NCBI RefSeq assembly: GCF_000176515.1
Contig: NZ_ADAQ01000012.1
Span: forward strand, 62,001-126,000
Length of the DNA: 64,000 bases
DNA from: Grimontia hollisae CIP 101886
GTDB taxonomy: Bacteria; Pseudomonadota; Gammaproteobacteria; Enterobacterales; Vibrionaceae
Reading direction: 5' to 3'
The notes below the pieces were generated by a model that saw only the letters and a program-made list of their open reading frames with translations, made no database searches and was not told where the DNA came from. The position numbers and the translations under genes were made by a program. Of this stretch, positions 35,935 to 44,699 are shown piece by piece; within the stretch, counting starts at the first letter, position 1, and every line of letters begins with the position of its first letter.

Positions 35935-36318
35935 CTATGTTCTGCCATAAACACGTACACCGGCGGATGAGTTTTTGGATTCACCATAAACTTCCAGCTT
36001 TTTCACGCATCGCTTGTACGGCAGTTCTCGCCAGCGCGTGGTGCCATCTTCTTTGATATTTCTGTAGAAACGGAATGTCTTGGTCTCACCGTTTTTGAAC
36101 GTCGCCACCACCTTGCGCAGGTACATATCACGGTCAGCCTTCACTTTGATGGCATCCACACGGCGGCAAACCAACAATGGAATAGGTGCCCCGTAATCGG
36201 TGTTTTTAAACACAATGGTTCGGCCCAGCGTAATTTCATCATCTGCCCGCGCCAGCGTACTGGCCCCAAAAAAACTCAATGCCAGACAAACTAAAAAAAA
36301 CCAGGATTTCATTTTCAT
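35935..36318 (-). CDS. DUF2541 (YaaI-like) periplasmic protein
   Basis: 127 residues with a signal peptide (MKMKSWFFLVCLALSFFGAS, cleavage after ARA) and a DUF2541 domain: ITLGRTIVFKNTDYGAPIPL, the paired cysteines in LVCRRVDAI and YKRCVKKLEVYG, and a C-terminal RVYGR. The family is small, periplasmic and of unknown function (E. coli YaaI). GGAGG nine bases before the first ATG supports that start over the methionine two codons later. Confidence 0.78.
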   Translation of the reverse strand: MKMKSWFFLVCLALSFFGASTLARADDEITLGRTIVFKNTDYGAPIPLLVCRRVDAIKVKADRDMYLRKVVATFKNGETKTFRFYRNIKEDGTTRWRELPYKRCVKKLEVYGESKNSSAGVRVYGRT

Positions 36319-36515
36319 CTTTTCAGTCCTCCAACATCGGCCCTGTCGCCGACGGACGCGGAGTGTAGCGACAAACAGAGAAAGAAAAGACAGGGAAATG
36401 TAAAAAAACCATAGGCAGACACTTTAGAAAGACAACAAACCAGCATGCATTTCAAACACAACGTCAAGCGACCATTAGCCACTTGTCTGTCCTTAATAAA
36501 GGAGGAGCATGAAGA

Positions 36516-38393
36516 CTACTTAATACCAAGCACCTTAAGGCGTTTATATATCGTGTTCCGGCTAACACCGGATATCTCAGCAATTCGGGTGATGTTTCCT
36601 TCGGTGATCGCGAAAAGTTCAGGCAGACTTTCACGCCAGCTAGTTACTTTCAGTGTTTCTACCTCCGGCTCTCCCGTCGACTGGACAATCTGTGACGCTT
36701 CTTTTAAATCCAGAAAGAAGTCATCCGGCAAATGATGTGACTGGATAATGTGGCCATCCGACAATGCCAACGCGACACGCAGGGTATTCACCAATTGCCT
36801 GATATTCCCGGGCCAGGGGTGGTGTTTAAACAGGTTCAGCACCTCACGGCTTACCGGTGGATATTTCCCGTCTGCCAGCTCTGGCAGCAGAGTATCTACC
36901 AGACTAGTAATATCGGTACGCTCAGCCAACGCGGGCAGGAAGAGGGTTAGCCCATTGATCCGGTAATACAGATCTTCCCGAAACGCTTTTTGGGCGACAG
37001 AAGTACGAAGCGGTTGGTGCGTGGCGCTGATCACCCTAAAATCAACCGGAAAGCTTTCCGTGCTGCCAAGCGGCGTCACGGATTTTTCTTGCAACACACG
37101 AAGAAGCCGGGCCTGAACATGCATCGGCATATCACCGATTTCATCCAGCAGCAGCGTACCGCCATCCGCCTGACGGATATAGCCAATGCTCCCCTTGTTA
37201 CTCGCACCGGTAAAGGCCCCTTTCACGTAACCAAAAAGTTCAGATTCCACCAGCTCAGCAGGGATTGCAGCACAGTTCACGGCAACAAACTTCTTCGCTG
37301 CCCGGTTTGATGACGCATGGACCGCCTTGGCAAACACTTCTTTGCCTGCGCCCGTGGGCCCTTGAATAACCAGCGGAATATCACTGTTGGCCACGCTGGC
37401 TGCCTGCCTTATTGCCTTTTGCATGTTCAGATCGCCAAGATCGAGTTCTGACAGACAGCGGGCACCATTGCGTGCAAGAGAAGGCTTGGATACCGATTTG
37501 ATGACAGGCGCAGAAAGCGGGATATGAGCAACACGGAAAGTTGTCGCTGTAGGGTGTTTGAGCATGCCAAACAACCGGTAATTGGCAATACCCAGAAAAG
37601 AGAGCGTCTGGTTTTCAGGGTGTGCAGAAAGTTTCAGTGGAGAAATCCCGGTCACGGTTTCAATGTTCAGTCCTTTCAGCACATGGCCAACCAGCAAATC
37701 GGCCCGGCGGTTGGCGGCAACAATTTCCCCGCTGTGGTTAAACACCAAAAGCCCAGACCATTGGCTGGTGTGATTATCCTCGCTGGTATTAAACACCAGG
37801 GTGTAATAGTGAAGCCGGTAAGTGGACATAATCAGCTGGTTTTCAACGGATTGGGTCATCATCTTCACCATGCCGTTGACATGGGAGGTGGGCAAATAAG
37901 CATCAGAAGAAATGTTAAGCACCCCTACCAGCTCCTGTTCACTGTTAAAGATCGGAGCGGCGGATGCTGTCATATAACGGTTGGCAATCAAATAGTGCTC
38001 GTCCCGAGCTACCACAACAGACTCACAGGTCTGTAATGCTGTACCGATGGCATTGGTACCGTTAAACCGTTCAAGCCAGCTGGTCCCCTGTTCAAAAAGG
38101 TGGCTTTCCATCTGATTGATAAATCCCGGTCGCCCCCAGCGGCTGAGAAGGTTGCCACGGCTGTCTGCCAGCAGCACCAGACTGTTACTGTTGATCAGAA
38201 TGTTTTCATAAAAAGGCAGTACCTGTTCCTGAGTAGTCACAATCAGGTCTTTCGATTTGTCCTGGGCGTCCTGCCAATCACCGTTGTTGAGACGAACAAT
38301 AGACGGGGTGCTTTTCGGGTTCAGCCCAAACGAGCGGCAACGCCGCCACGATGCCTCAATAACCTCATCATGAGTGTGAGCCAGATCGCTCAT
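36516..38393 (-). CDS. Sigma-54-dependent activator, AcoR/DhaR type
   Basis: 625 residues. N-terminal GAF-like sensor (about 60-190, including SWLERFNGTNAIGTAL), a PAS-like segment (about 215-280), a central AAA+ domain (about 320-550) with Walker A GPTGAGKE, GAFTGA in ELFGYVKGAFTGAS, Walker B GGTLLLDEIGD, and a C-terminal Fis-type helix-turn-helix (ITRIAEISGVSRNTIYKRLK). It opens sigma-54 promoters by ATP hydrolysis. The N-terminal SWRRC and GTNAIGTAL motifs belong to the AcoR/DhaR family, which senses acetoin, dihydroxyacetone or glycerol-related signals. Divergent from the glycerol-type ABC operon, whose upstream region has a -24/-12 promoter, so that operon is the obvious target. Confidence 0.88.
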   Translation of the reverse strand: MSDLAHTHDEVIEASWRRCRSFGLNPKSTPSIVRLNNGDWQDAQDKSKDLIVTTQEQVLPFYENILINSNSLVLLADSRGNLLSRWGRPGFINQMESHLFEQGTSWLERFNGTNAIGTALQTCESVVVARDEHYLIANRYMTASAAPIFNSEQELVGVLNISSDAYLPTSHVNGMVKMMTQSVENQLIMSTYRLHYYTLVFNTSEDNHTSQWSGLLVFNHSGEIVAANRRADLLVGHVLKGLNIETVTGISPLKLSAHPENQTLSFLGIANYRLFGMLKHPTATTFRVAHIPLSAPVIKSVSKPSLARNGARCLSELDLGDLNMQKAIRQAASVANSDIPLVIQGPTGAGKEVFAKAVHASSNRAAKKFVAVNCAAIPAELVESELFGYVKGAFTGASNKGSIGYIRQADGGTLLLDEIGDMPMHVQARLLRVLQEKSVTPLGSTESFPVDFRVISATHQPLRTSVAQKAFREDLYYRINGLTLFLPALAERTDITSLVDTLLPELADGKYPPVSREVLNLFKHHPWPGNIRQLVNTLRVALALSDGHIIQSHHLPDDFFLDLKEASQIVQSTGEPEVETLKVTSWRESLPELFAITEGNITRIAEISGVSRNTIYKRLKVLGIK

Positions 38394-38463
38394 TCCATTT
38401 GCCCTTCCATGCGCGTTCGAACAACCATACGAGCGTTAAGCATTGTTCACAATTCGTTAACAG

Positions 38464-38482
38464 TCAACACACTACTCAACAC
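38464..38482. promoter_or_regulatory. Candidate upstream activator sites (direct repeats)
   Basis: TCAACAC occurs at 38464-38470 and again at 38476-38482, 12 bp apart, about 80 bp upstream of the -24 element, a normal distance for an enhancer-type activator. Tentative. Confidence 0.3.
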
Positions 38483-38552
38483 TTTTTTCACAGTGATGCC
38501 GCTCACATTTCTATAAAACTATTACCAATCAATTAATTAACATTTATTTAAC

Positions 38553-38573
38553 TTACGGCATGAATCTGGCATA
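38553..38573 (+). promoter_or_regulatory. Sigma-54 (-24/-12) promoter of the glycerol-type ABC operon
   Basis: TTACGGCATGAATCTGGCAT has GG at 38557-38558 and GC at 38569-38570 with exactly 10 bp between, the invariant spacing of sigma-54 promoters (consensus TGGCAC, five bases, TTGCA). It is 88 bp upstream of the first gene, which is divergent from a sigma-54 activator gene. Confidence 0.65.
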
Positions 38574-38661
38574 TGTCATTCGGATTGCAAAAGGAAATGC
38601 GCGTTTTCGCAAATGACGATATAGCAAATACTGCGGGTCGTTTTTTAAACAGGGAGTTTGC

Positions 38662-39747
38662 ATGTCACTCGAATTACAACATGTCACAAGAATCAGCCAT
38701 CAGGAAACCTGGTTGGATGACATTCATTTACGTATTGAACCGGGATCGTTTAATGTTTTGCTCGGCCGGACACTGGCAGGAAAGACCAGCCTGATGCGGC
38801 TGATGGCAGGGCTGGATAACCCCACCAGCGGACGGGTGCTGTTCAATGGGCAGGATGTGACTGGCGTGCCTGTCCGCGAGCGCAATGTGTCCATGGTTTA
38901 CCAGCAGTTCATCAATTACCCCAACCTGACAGTGTTTGAAAATATTGCTTCCCCCCTGCGGCTGGAAAAGCAGCCTGAAGCTGTCATCAAACAAAAAGTG
39001 CAGGAAACCGCAGAGATGCTGCATATCGAGCAGTATCTCGATCGCCTGCCACTGGAGCTGTCAGGCGGACAGCAGCAGCGTACCGCCATGGCGCGGGCCT
39101 TGGTGAAAAATGCCGATCTCATTTTATTCGACGAACCTTTGGTAAACCTCGATTACAAACTGCGTGAAGAGCTCCGTCAGGAAATGCGTGAATTGTTTGC
39201 CGAGCGAAACACCATTGCAGTGTATGCCACCACCGAGCCGAATGAAGCACTGGCACTGGGAGGAAACATTGTCCTGATGCATGAAGGCAAAGTGATCCAG
39301 TCTGGCTCGACCCCTGAAGTGTATCACCACCCCGCTTCGGTTACCTGCGCCGATCTTTTTGGTGAGCCCCCTATCAACCTCATTCGTGGCAGTGTCGGTG
39401 GCGGCAATGTTTCCTTTGATGAACATATTCACTTTCCGCTCAACACCGATCTTGGTGAGCTTCAGGATGGACACTATCAGTTTGGCATCCGCCCTAACCA
39501 CCTGAGCCTTGTTCCCAATAATGATGACGATCTGGAACTGACGGTTGATGTTGAACTGGCAGAAATCAGTGGCAGTGAGACCTTCCTCCATGTGCGTAAC
39601 CGCGACATCAGTATGGTGCTGCACTTGCCAGGTGTTCACGACTACGACGTGGATCAGAAAATCAGTATCTATGTCCCAACCCACAAGCTGTATGTCTTTG
39701 ATGAATCACAAAAATTGATCCAGTCTGCACGACGGACGGGAGGCTAA
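38662..39747 (+). CDS. glpS: Glycerol-type ABC importer ATPase 1 (GlpS-like)
   Basis: 361 residues. Walker A is LLGRTLAGKT (residues 34-42), the signature LSGGQ is intact (133-137), Walker B ILFDE is at 154-158, but the switch histidine of the H-loop is replaced (YATTEP, Thr191 where His is expected). A C-terminal TOBE-type regulatory domain follows (about 240-361, FGIRPNHLSLVP). It matches GlpS of the GlpPQSTUV glycerol transporter described in Rhizobium leguminosarum. First gene of the operon, behind a sigma-54 promoter; AGGGAG precedes the ATG. The partner is the next gene, and together they should form a heterodimer. Confidence 0.82.
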   Translation: MSLELQHVTRISHQETWLDDIHLRIEPGSFNVLLGRTLAGKTSLMRLMAGLDNPTSGRVLFNGQDVTGVPVRERNVSMVYQQFINYPNLTVFENIASPLRLEKQPEAVIKQKVQETAEMLHIEQYLDRLPLELSGGQQQRTAMARALVKNADLILFDEPLVNLDYKLREELRQEMRELFAERNTIAVYATTEPNEALALGGNIVLMHEGKVIQSGSTPEVYHHPASVTCADLFGEPPINLIRGSVGGGNVSFDEHIHFPLNTDLGELQDGHYQFGIRPNHLSLVPNNDDDLELTVDVELAEISGSETFLHVRNRDISMVLHLPGVHDYDVDQKISIYVPTHKLYVFDESQKLIQSARRTGG

Positions 39748-39750
39748 CCA

Positions 39751-40884
39751 ATGGCAGAAATTGTTCTCAACGCATTGGCACATTCTTACATGGCTTCTCC
39801 CCGTCACCGCGGTGATTACGCTATCCGTAAGATGACCCACACCTGGCGAAATGGCGGAGCATATGCCCTTCTGGGCCCATCCGGTTGCGGAAAAAGCACC
39901 ATGCTGAACATCATCTCCGGACTGCTTACCCCTTCGGAAGGGGAGGTAATGTTCGACAGACAGGATGTCAGCCAGCTTGCCCCTCAGGAGCGCAACATTG
40001 CGCAGGTGTTCCAGTTTCCGGTGGTGTACGACACCATGACCGTGTATGACAACCTCGCTTTTCCGCTTCGCAACATGAAAACCCCGGAAGCCAAAGTGCG
40101 TTCCCGGGTTAGCGAAGTGGCAGAATTGCTGGAGCTGGGTAATGTGCTCAACAAGCGCGCCAGCAACCTTACCGCCGATGAGAAACAAAAAGTGTCAATG
40201 GGCCGGGGGCTGGTACGCGAAGACGTGTCGGCCATTCTGTTTGACGAACCCCTGACGGTCATTGACCCTCACCTGAAGTGGAAGCTGCGCCGCAAGCTGC
40301 GCCAGATCCATGAGCAATTCCACATCACCATGATTTATGTCACCCACGACCAGCTCGAAGCGGCCACGTTCGCCGAGGAAATTGCGGTGATGTACGACGG
40401 GGCGATTGTCCAGTTTGGGTCGCCACGGGAGCTGTTTGAGCGCCCCAACCACACCTTTGTCGGCTTTTTTATTGGCAGTCCGGGTATGAACCTGCTGCCA
40501 GTTAAGCGCAGTGAAAGCGGTGATGTCTTGTTTGGCGACATTCCCATCCCCCTGACCGACACCCAGCGGCAGGTCCTCGCCCGCACTGACAGCAACAACA
40601 TCAAAGTCGGCATCCGCCCTGAATTTGTCCATGTCTGGCACGACAAACACAGCGAGGCGTGGGAAGTCCCGGTTCAACACGTTGAGGATTTGGGCACCTA
40701 CAAAATCGTCACGGCGCAGTTTGGCGCCCAGACCATCAAGCTGCGCATCGCAGAAGAGGATCCTGTGCCACAAGGCCACGCCTGCATCAGCTTCCCCGCC
40801 CAGTGGCTCAAGTTGTATATCGATGAATACCTTGCCGGGGAACCAGAAGAAACCCCACAAACAGGAGAGCAGGATGCAGACTAA
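39751..40884 (+). CDS. glpT: Glycerol-type ABC importer ATPase 2 (GlpT-like)
   Basis: 377 residues. Walker A GPSGCGKST (42-50), Q-loop VFQFPVVYDTM, Walker B ILFDE (162-166) and H-loop His199 (YVTHDQ) are all present, but the ABC signature is degenerate: LTADEKQ (140-146) instead of LSGGQ. A TOBE domain forms the C-terminus. It begins three bases after the first ATPase gene and overlaps the first permease gene by 11 bases, showing tight coupling. This is not the E. coli glycerol-3-phosphate antiporter of the same symbol. Its intact half-site plus the signature of GlpS make one competent ATP site. Confidence 0.82.
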   Translation: MAEIVLNALAHSYMASPRHRGDYAIRKMTHTWRNGGAYALLGPSGCGKSTMLNIISGLLTPSEGEVMFDRQDVSQLAPQERNIAQVFQFPVVYDTMTVYDNLAFPLRNMKTPEAKVRSRVSEVAELLELGNVLNKRASNLTADEKQKVSMGRGLVREDVSAILFDEPLTVIDPHLKWKLRRKLRQIHEQFHITMIYVTHDQLEAATFAEEIAVMYDGAIVQFGSPRELFERPNHTFVGFFIGSPGMNLLPVKRSESGDVLFGDIPIPLTDTQRQVLARTDSNNIKVGIRPEFVHVWHDKHSEAWEVPVQHVEDLGTYKIVTAQFGAQTIKLRIAEEDPVPQGHACISFPAQWLKLYIDEYLAGEPEETPQTGEQDAD

Positions 40885-41743
40885 AACTGAGAATAACCGC
40901 GCCTGGCTGCTGGTGCTGCCGGTTTTCCTGCTGGTGGCTTTCTCCGCCATCATCCCGCTGATGACGGTAGTGAACTATTCCATTCAGGATATTTTTGACC
41001 AGAACACCCGGTATTTTGTCGGCACGGAATGGTATCGGGAGATCTTAAACGATCCACGCCTGCACGATTCGCTGGTGCGCCAGTTTATCTACTCCTTCTG
41101 TGTGCTGGCGATAGAGATCCCTCTTGGCATTGCCGTGGCGCTTTGCATGCCGGCCCGTGGTTTACGGGCGTCTATTGTGCTGATCATCCTTGCCATTCCG
41201 CTGCTGATTCCCTGGAACGTGGTGGGCACCATCTGGCAGATATTCGGCCGCGCAGACATCGGCTTACTGGGCTGGTTTCTCAACAACATCGGCGTGGACT
41301 ACAACTATGCCTCCAACCCAGTGGATGCCTGGGTCACGGTGTTGGTGATGGATGTCTGGCACTGGACCTCGCTGGTTGCCCTGCTGTGTTACTCCGGCCT
41401 GCGCGCAATTCCGGATGTCTATTATCAGGCGGCCAAAATCGACCGTGCATCTAACTGGGCGGTATTTCGCTATATCCAGTTGCCCAAACTCAAAAGCGTG
41501 CTGCTTTTGGGTGTCCTGCTGCGCTTTATGGACAGCTTTATGATTTACACCGAGCCGTTCGTACTGACTGGCGGCGGCCCGGGTAACGCCACCACGTTCC
41601 TTTCACAGGCACTGACCAAAATGGCGGTTGGCCAGTTTGATATCGGCCCGGCAGCCGCATTCTCGATTATCTACTTTCTGATCATCTTATTGGTGTGCTG
41701 GGTGTTCTACACCGCCATGACCAACATGGACAAAAGGGGCTAA
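40874..41743 (+). CDS. glpP: Glycerol-type ABC importer permease 1 (GlpP-like)
   Basis: 289 residues, six membrane helices, MalF-type sugar permease. The EAA loop (YYQAAKIDRASNWAVFRYIQLPKLKSVL) contacts the ATPases. The start ATG at 40874 (MQTKTENNRAWLLVLPVFLL) has AGGAG-like purines immediately upstream and lies inside the end of the ATPase gene; a longer upstream frame is only its overlap. Moves the ligand, probably glycerol or a related polyol, through the inner membrane together with the next permease. Confidence 0.85.
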   Translation: MQTKTENNRAWLLVLPVFLLVAFSAIIPLMTVVNYSIQDIFDQNTRYFVGTEWYREILNDPRLHDSLVRQFIYSFCVLAIEIPLGIAVALCMPARGLRASIVLIILAIPLLIPWNVVGTIWQIFGRADIGLLGWFLNNIGVDYNYASNPVDAWVTVLVMDVWHWTSLVALLCYSGLRAIPDVYYQAAKIDRASNWAVFRYIQLPKLKSVLLLGVLLRFMDSFMIYTEPFVLTGGGPGNATTFLSQALTKMAVGQFDIGPAAAFSIIYFLIILLVCWVFYTAMTNMDKRG

Positions 41744-41746
41744 GCC

Positions 41747-42544
41747 ATGACAAGAAAAACCTTCGGCCTGCTCGCCTACATTTTGTTTTTGATGACGCCC
41801 ATCTACTGGCTGTTGATGATGTCATTCAAAACCAATGAGGAGATCCTCGGCGGCCTGACCTTCTGGCCACAAACCTTCACGCTGGACAACTACGCGGTGA
41901 TTTTTACCGACCCGAGCTGGTATTCAGGCTACCTGAACTCACTGACCTACGTGAGTATCAATACCCTGTTGTCACTGGCTGTTGCCCTGCCCGCTGCCTA
42001 CGCGTTTTCACGCTATAAGTTCATCGGTGACAAACACCTGTTCTTCTGGCTGCTGACCAACCGTATGGCACCGCCTGCGGTCTTCCTGTTGCCGTTTTTC
42101 CAGCTCTACAGCTCTGTCGGCCTGTTTGACACCCATATCGCGGTGGCGCTGGCTCACTGCCTGTTCAATGTGCCTCTGGCGGTCTGGATTCTGGAAGGTT
42201 TTATGAGCGGTGTACCGAAAGAAATTGATGAAACCGCCTATATCGACGGCTACAGCTTTCCCCGTTTTTTCGTGCGGATCTTCATTCCGATGATCCGCTC
42301 AGGTATCGGGGTCACCGCCTTTTTCTGCTTTATGTTCAGCTGGGTGGAGCTACTGCTGGCGCGAACCCTGACCTCGGTCAATGCCAAACCCATTGTCGCC
42401 ACCATGACCCGGACTGTCAGCGCGTCCGGCATCGACTGGGGCGTGCTCGCTGCCGCAGGCGTACTGACCATTGTTCCCGGCCTGTTGGTTATCTGGTTCG
42501 TGCGTAACCACGTTGCCAAAGGCTTCGCTCTCGGACGTGTATAA
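41747..42544 (+). CDS. glpQ: Glycerol-type ABC importer permease 2 (GlpQ-like)
   Basis: 265 residues, six membrane helices, MalG-type permease. The EAA loop EIDETAYIDGYSFPRFFVRI precedes the last two helices. It begins three bases after the first permease. Symbol follows the Rhizobium glycerol transporter, not E. coli glycerophosphodiesterase. Confidence 0.85.
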   Translation: MTRKTFGLLAYILFLMTPIYWLLMMSFKTNEEILGGLTFWPQTFTLDNYAVIFTDPSWYSGYLNSLTYVSINTLLSLAVALPAAYAFSRYKFIGDKHLFFWLLTNRMAPPAVFLLPFFQLYSSVGLFDTHIAVALAHCLFNVPLAVWILEGFMSGVPKEIDETAYIDGYSFPRFFVRIFIPMIRSGIGVTAFFCFMFSWVELLLARTLTSVNAKPIVATMTRTVSASGIDWGVLAAAGVLTIVPGLLVIWFVRNHVAKGFALGRV

Positions 42545-42555
42545 GGAGAAATGAC

Positions 42556-42828
42556 ATGAACTGGATGGCCTGGACACTCCCGAGCGCCCTGTTTTTTATC
42601 ACCATTGCCTGCATGCTGGCGGCGATGACCCTATTCGAAGTACTCCGTCCTTGTGTGGAAAGAAAAGGCTTTTTGCCTATCCGCACAACCCGGGGTGATC
42701 GACTCTTTATAGGGCTGCTGGGCAGCGCCTATATCCACCTTCTCTTCATCGGAATGACGGACTTACCCATCTGGTATCCCTTCGGGATAGCTGTCGTATG
42801 GCTGGTGGCCGTTTTACGTTGGGGTTAG
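42556..42828 (+). CDS. glpU: DUF2160 small membrane protein of the importer (GlpU-like)
   Basis: 90 residues with three hydrophobic segments (about 5-28, 48-66 and 70-87) and the family opening MNWMAWTLPSALFFI then TLFEVLRPCVERKGFL. DUF2160 proteins occur almost only inside this type of ABC operon; the homologue is GlpU in Rhizobium. Its role (assembly, regulation or an extra transmembrane subunit) is not known. AAGGAG precedes the ATG; 11 bp behind the second permease. Confidence 0.82.
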   Translation: MNWMAWTLPSALFFITIACMLAAMTLFEVLRPCVERKGFLPIRTTRGDRLFIGLLGSAYIHLLFIGMTDLPIWYPFGIAVVWLVAVLRWG

Positions 42829-42855
42829 GAAGAAAAACGACAAAGGAGCGAAACT

Positions 42856-44589
42856 ATGAAGCAATTGCCTGCTGTAAACAAATGGACTCCGCTTGGGTTT
42901 ATGATCAGCGTGCTACTGGCACCGACGGCGCTCGCCGACCAGTACAGCGACGCAGCAAAGAAATGGATCGGCAATGAGTTCACCCCTTCCACACTAAGCC
43001 AAGAGGAACAGCTCAAAGAACTGGCCTGGTTTACCGACGCGGCCAAACCCTTTCGTGGTATGGAAATCAAGGTTGTTTCTGAAACCATTACCACCCACGA
43101 ATACGAATCCAAAGTATTGGCGAAAGCCTTTGAAGAGATCACCGGTATCAAGGTCACCCATGACCTGATTCAGGAAGGGGATGTGGTAGAGAAACTGCAA
43201 ACTGAAATGCAGTCCAACCGCAGCATTTATGATGCTTACATCAATGACTCCGACCTGATTGGTACCCACTTCCGCTACGGCAAAGTGTTCCCGATCAGCG
43301 ATTACATGAAAGGGGAAGGCAAAGACGTTACCCTGCCCACTCTGGATTTGGATGACTTTATCGGCATCAGCTTTACCTCTGGCCCGGACGGAAAAATCTA
43401 CCAGCTGCCTGACCAGCAGTTTGCCAACCTTTATTGGTTCCGCGCCGACTGGTTTGCCCGCGACGACCTGAAAACCAAATTCAGGGAGATTTACGGGTAT
43501 GAGCTGGGCGTGCCGGTCAACTGGTCCGCGTATGAAGACATTGCCGAATTCTTCTCGGTCCACGTCAAGGAGATTGACGGTGAGCGCGTTTACGGTCACA
43601 TGGATTACGGCAAAAAAGACCCGTCTCTCGGCTGGCGCTTTACCGATGCCTGGTTCTCTATGGCCGGTGCGGGTGACAAAGGCATTCCAAACGGGAAACC
43701 GGTCGATGAATGGGGTATTCGGGTAGAAGGCTGTTCGCCTGTCGGTTCCAGTGTTGAACGCGGCGGCGCGACCAATGGCCCGGCAGCAGTTTACGCTACC
43801 ACCAAATATGTCGACTGGCTCAGCAAATATGCCCCACCGGAAGCACAGGGAATGACCTTCTCAGAAGCCGGTCCGGTTCCTGCGCAGGGCTCCATCGCCC
43901 AGCAAATCTTCTGGTATACCGCCTTTACTGCTGACATGACCAAACCCGGTCTGGCCGTGGTCAATGAAGACGGCACACCGAAATGGCGCATGGCGCCGTC
44001 ACCACGTGGTCCTTACTGGGAAGAAGGCATGAAGCTTGGTTATCAGGACACCGGCTCATGGACACTGATGAAATCTACCGAGCCGAAACGCCGTATGGCT
44101 GCCTGGCTGTATGCGCAGTTTACGGTAGCAAAGACCGTGTCACTGAAGAAAACTCTGGTTGGCCTGACACCCATCCGTGAGTCTGATATCAACTCTCAGG
44201 CAATGACGGATGTCGCCCCGAAACTCGGTGGTCTGGTGGAATTCTACCGCAGCCCGGCACGTGTTCAGTGGACACCCACCGGTACCAATGTGCCCGATTA
44301 TCCTAAGCTGGCGCAGCTGTGGTGGCAGTTCATTGCTGAAGCAGCCAATGGCGAAAAATCGCCGCAGGAAGCACTCAATGGTCTGGCGAAAGCACAAGAC
44401 CGCGTGTTGCAGCGCCTTGAGCGGGCAAACGTACAGGGCGCCTGTGGACCCAAACTGAACAAACCTCGTGATGCTGCGTATTGGTTAAGCCAGCCAGGTG
44501 CACCGAAAGCCAAGCTCAGCAATGAGAAGCCACAGGGCCAGACTATCGGCTACGAAGAACTGCTCCAGCAGTGGAAATCCGCAATGTAG
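42856..44589 (+). CDS. glpV: Glycerol-type ABC importer substrate-binding protein (GlpV-like)
   Basis: 577 residues, larger than usual for sugar-binding proteins, as in this family. Signal peptide MKQLPAVNKWTPLGFMISVL with cleavage after ALA. The mature protein has the extracellular solute-binding fold (VLAKAFEEITGIKVTHDLIQEGDVVEKL, QLPDQQFANLYWFRADWF) and a C-terminal domain ending in YEELLQQWKSAM. It captures ligand in the periplasm for the five preceding gene products. Last gene of the operon; a strong terminator follows. No glycerol kinase or dehydrogenase gene is linked, so glycerol as the ligand is an inference from homology and the AcoR/DhaR-type regulator. Confidence 0.85.
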   Translation: MKQLPAVNKWTPLGFMISVLLAPTALADQYSDAAKKWIGNEFTPSTLSQEEQLKELAWFTDAAKPFRGMEIKVVSETITTHEYESKVLAKAFEEITGIKVTHDLIQEGDVVEKLQTEMQSNRSIYDAYINDSDLIGTHFRYGKVFPISDYMKGEGKDVTLPTLDLDDFIGISFTSGPDGKIYQLPDQQFANLYWFRADWFARDDLKTKFREIYGYELGVPVNWSAYEDIAEFFSVHVKEIDGERVYGHMDYGKKDPSLGWRFTDAWFSMAGAGDKGIPNGKPVDEWGIRVEGCSPVGSSVERGGATNGPAAVYATTKYVDWLSKYAPPEAQGMTFSEAGPVPAQGSIAQQIFWYTAFTADMTKPGLAVVNEDGTPKWRMAPSPRGPYWEEGMKLGYQDTGSWTLMKSTEPKRRMAAWLYAQFTVAKTVSLKKTLVGLTPIRESDINSQAMTDVAPKLGGLVEFYRSPARVQWTPTGTNVPDYPKLAQLWWQFIAEAANGEKSPQEALNGLAKAQDRVLQRLERANVQGACGPKLNKPRDAAYWLSQPGAPKAKLSNEKPQGQTIGYEELLQQWKSAM

Positions 44590-44644
44590 CGGGAAACTCA
44601 GTCAAGACACTCACGTCGTTTTGAATGGGTATGACACCCCCAGT

Positions 44645-44676
44645 AAAATGCCTGCTCACAAAGCAGGCATTTTTAT
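44645..44676. terminator. Terminator of the ABC operon
   Basis: AAAATGCCTGCT (44645-44656), loop CACAA, AGCAGGCATTTT (44662-44673), then TATTTAG. Placed between the convergent glpV-like and histidine kinase genes. Confidence 0.88.
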
Positions 44677-44699
44677 TTAGGCCCAACGAAAACCATTTA

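Noticed and set aside
40195-40953. 252-codon reverse-strand frame opposite the glpT-like gene
   Set aside because: Antisense to a fully supported ATPase gene; no ribosome site.
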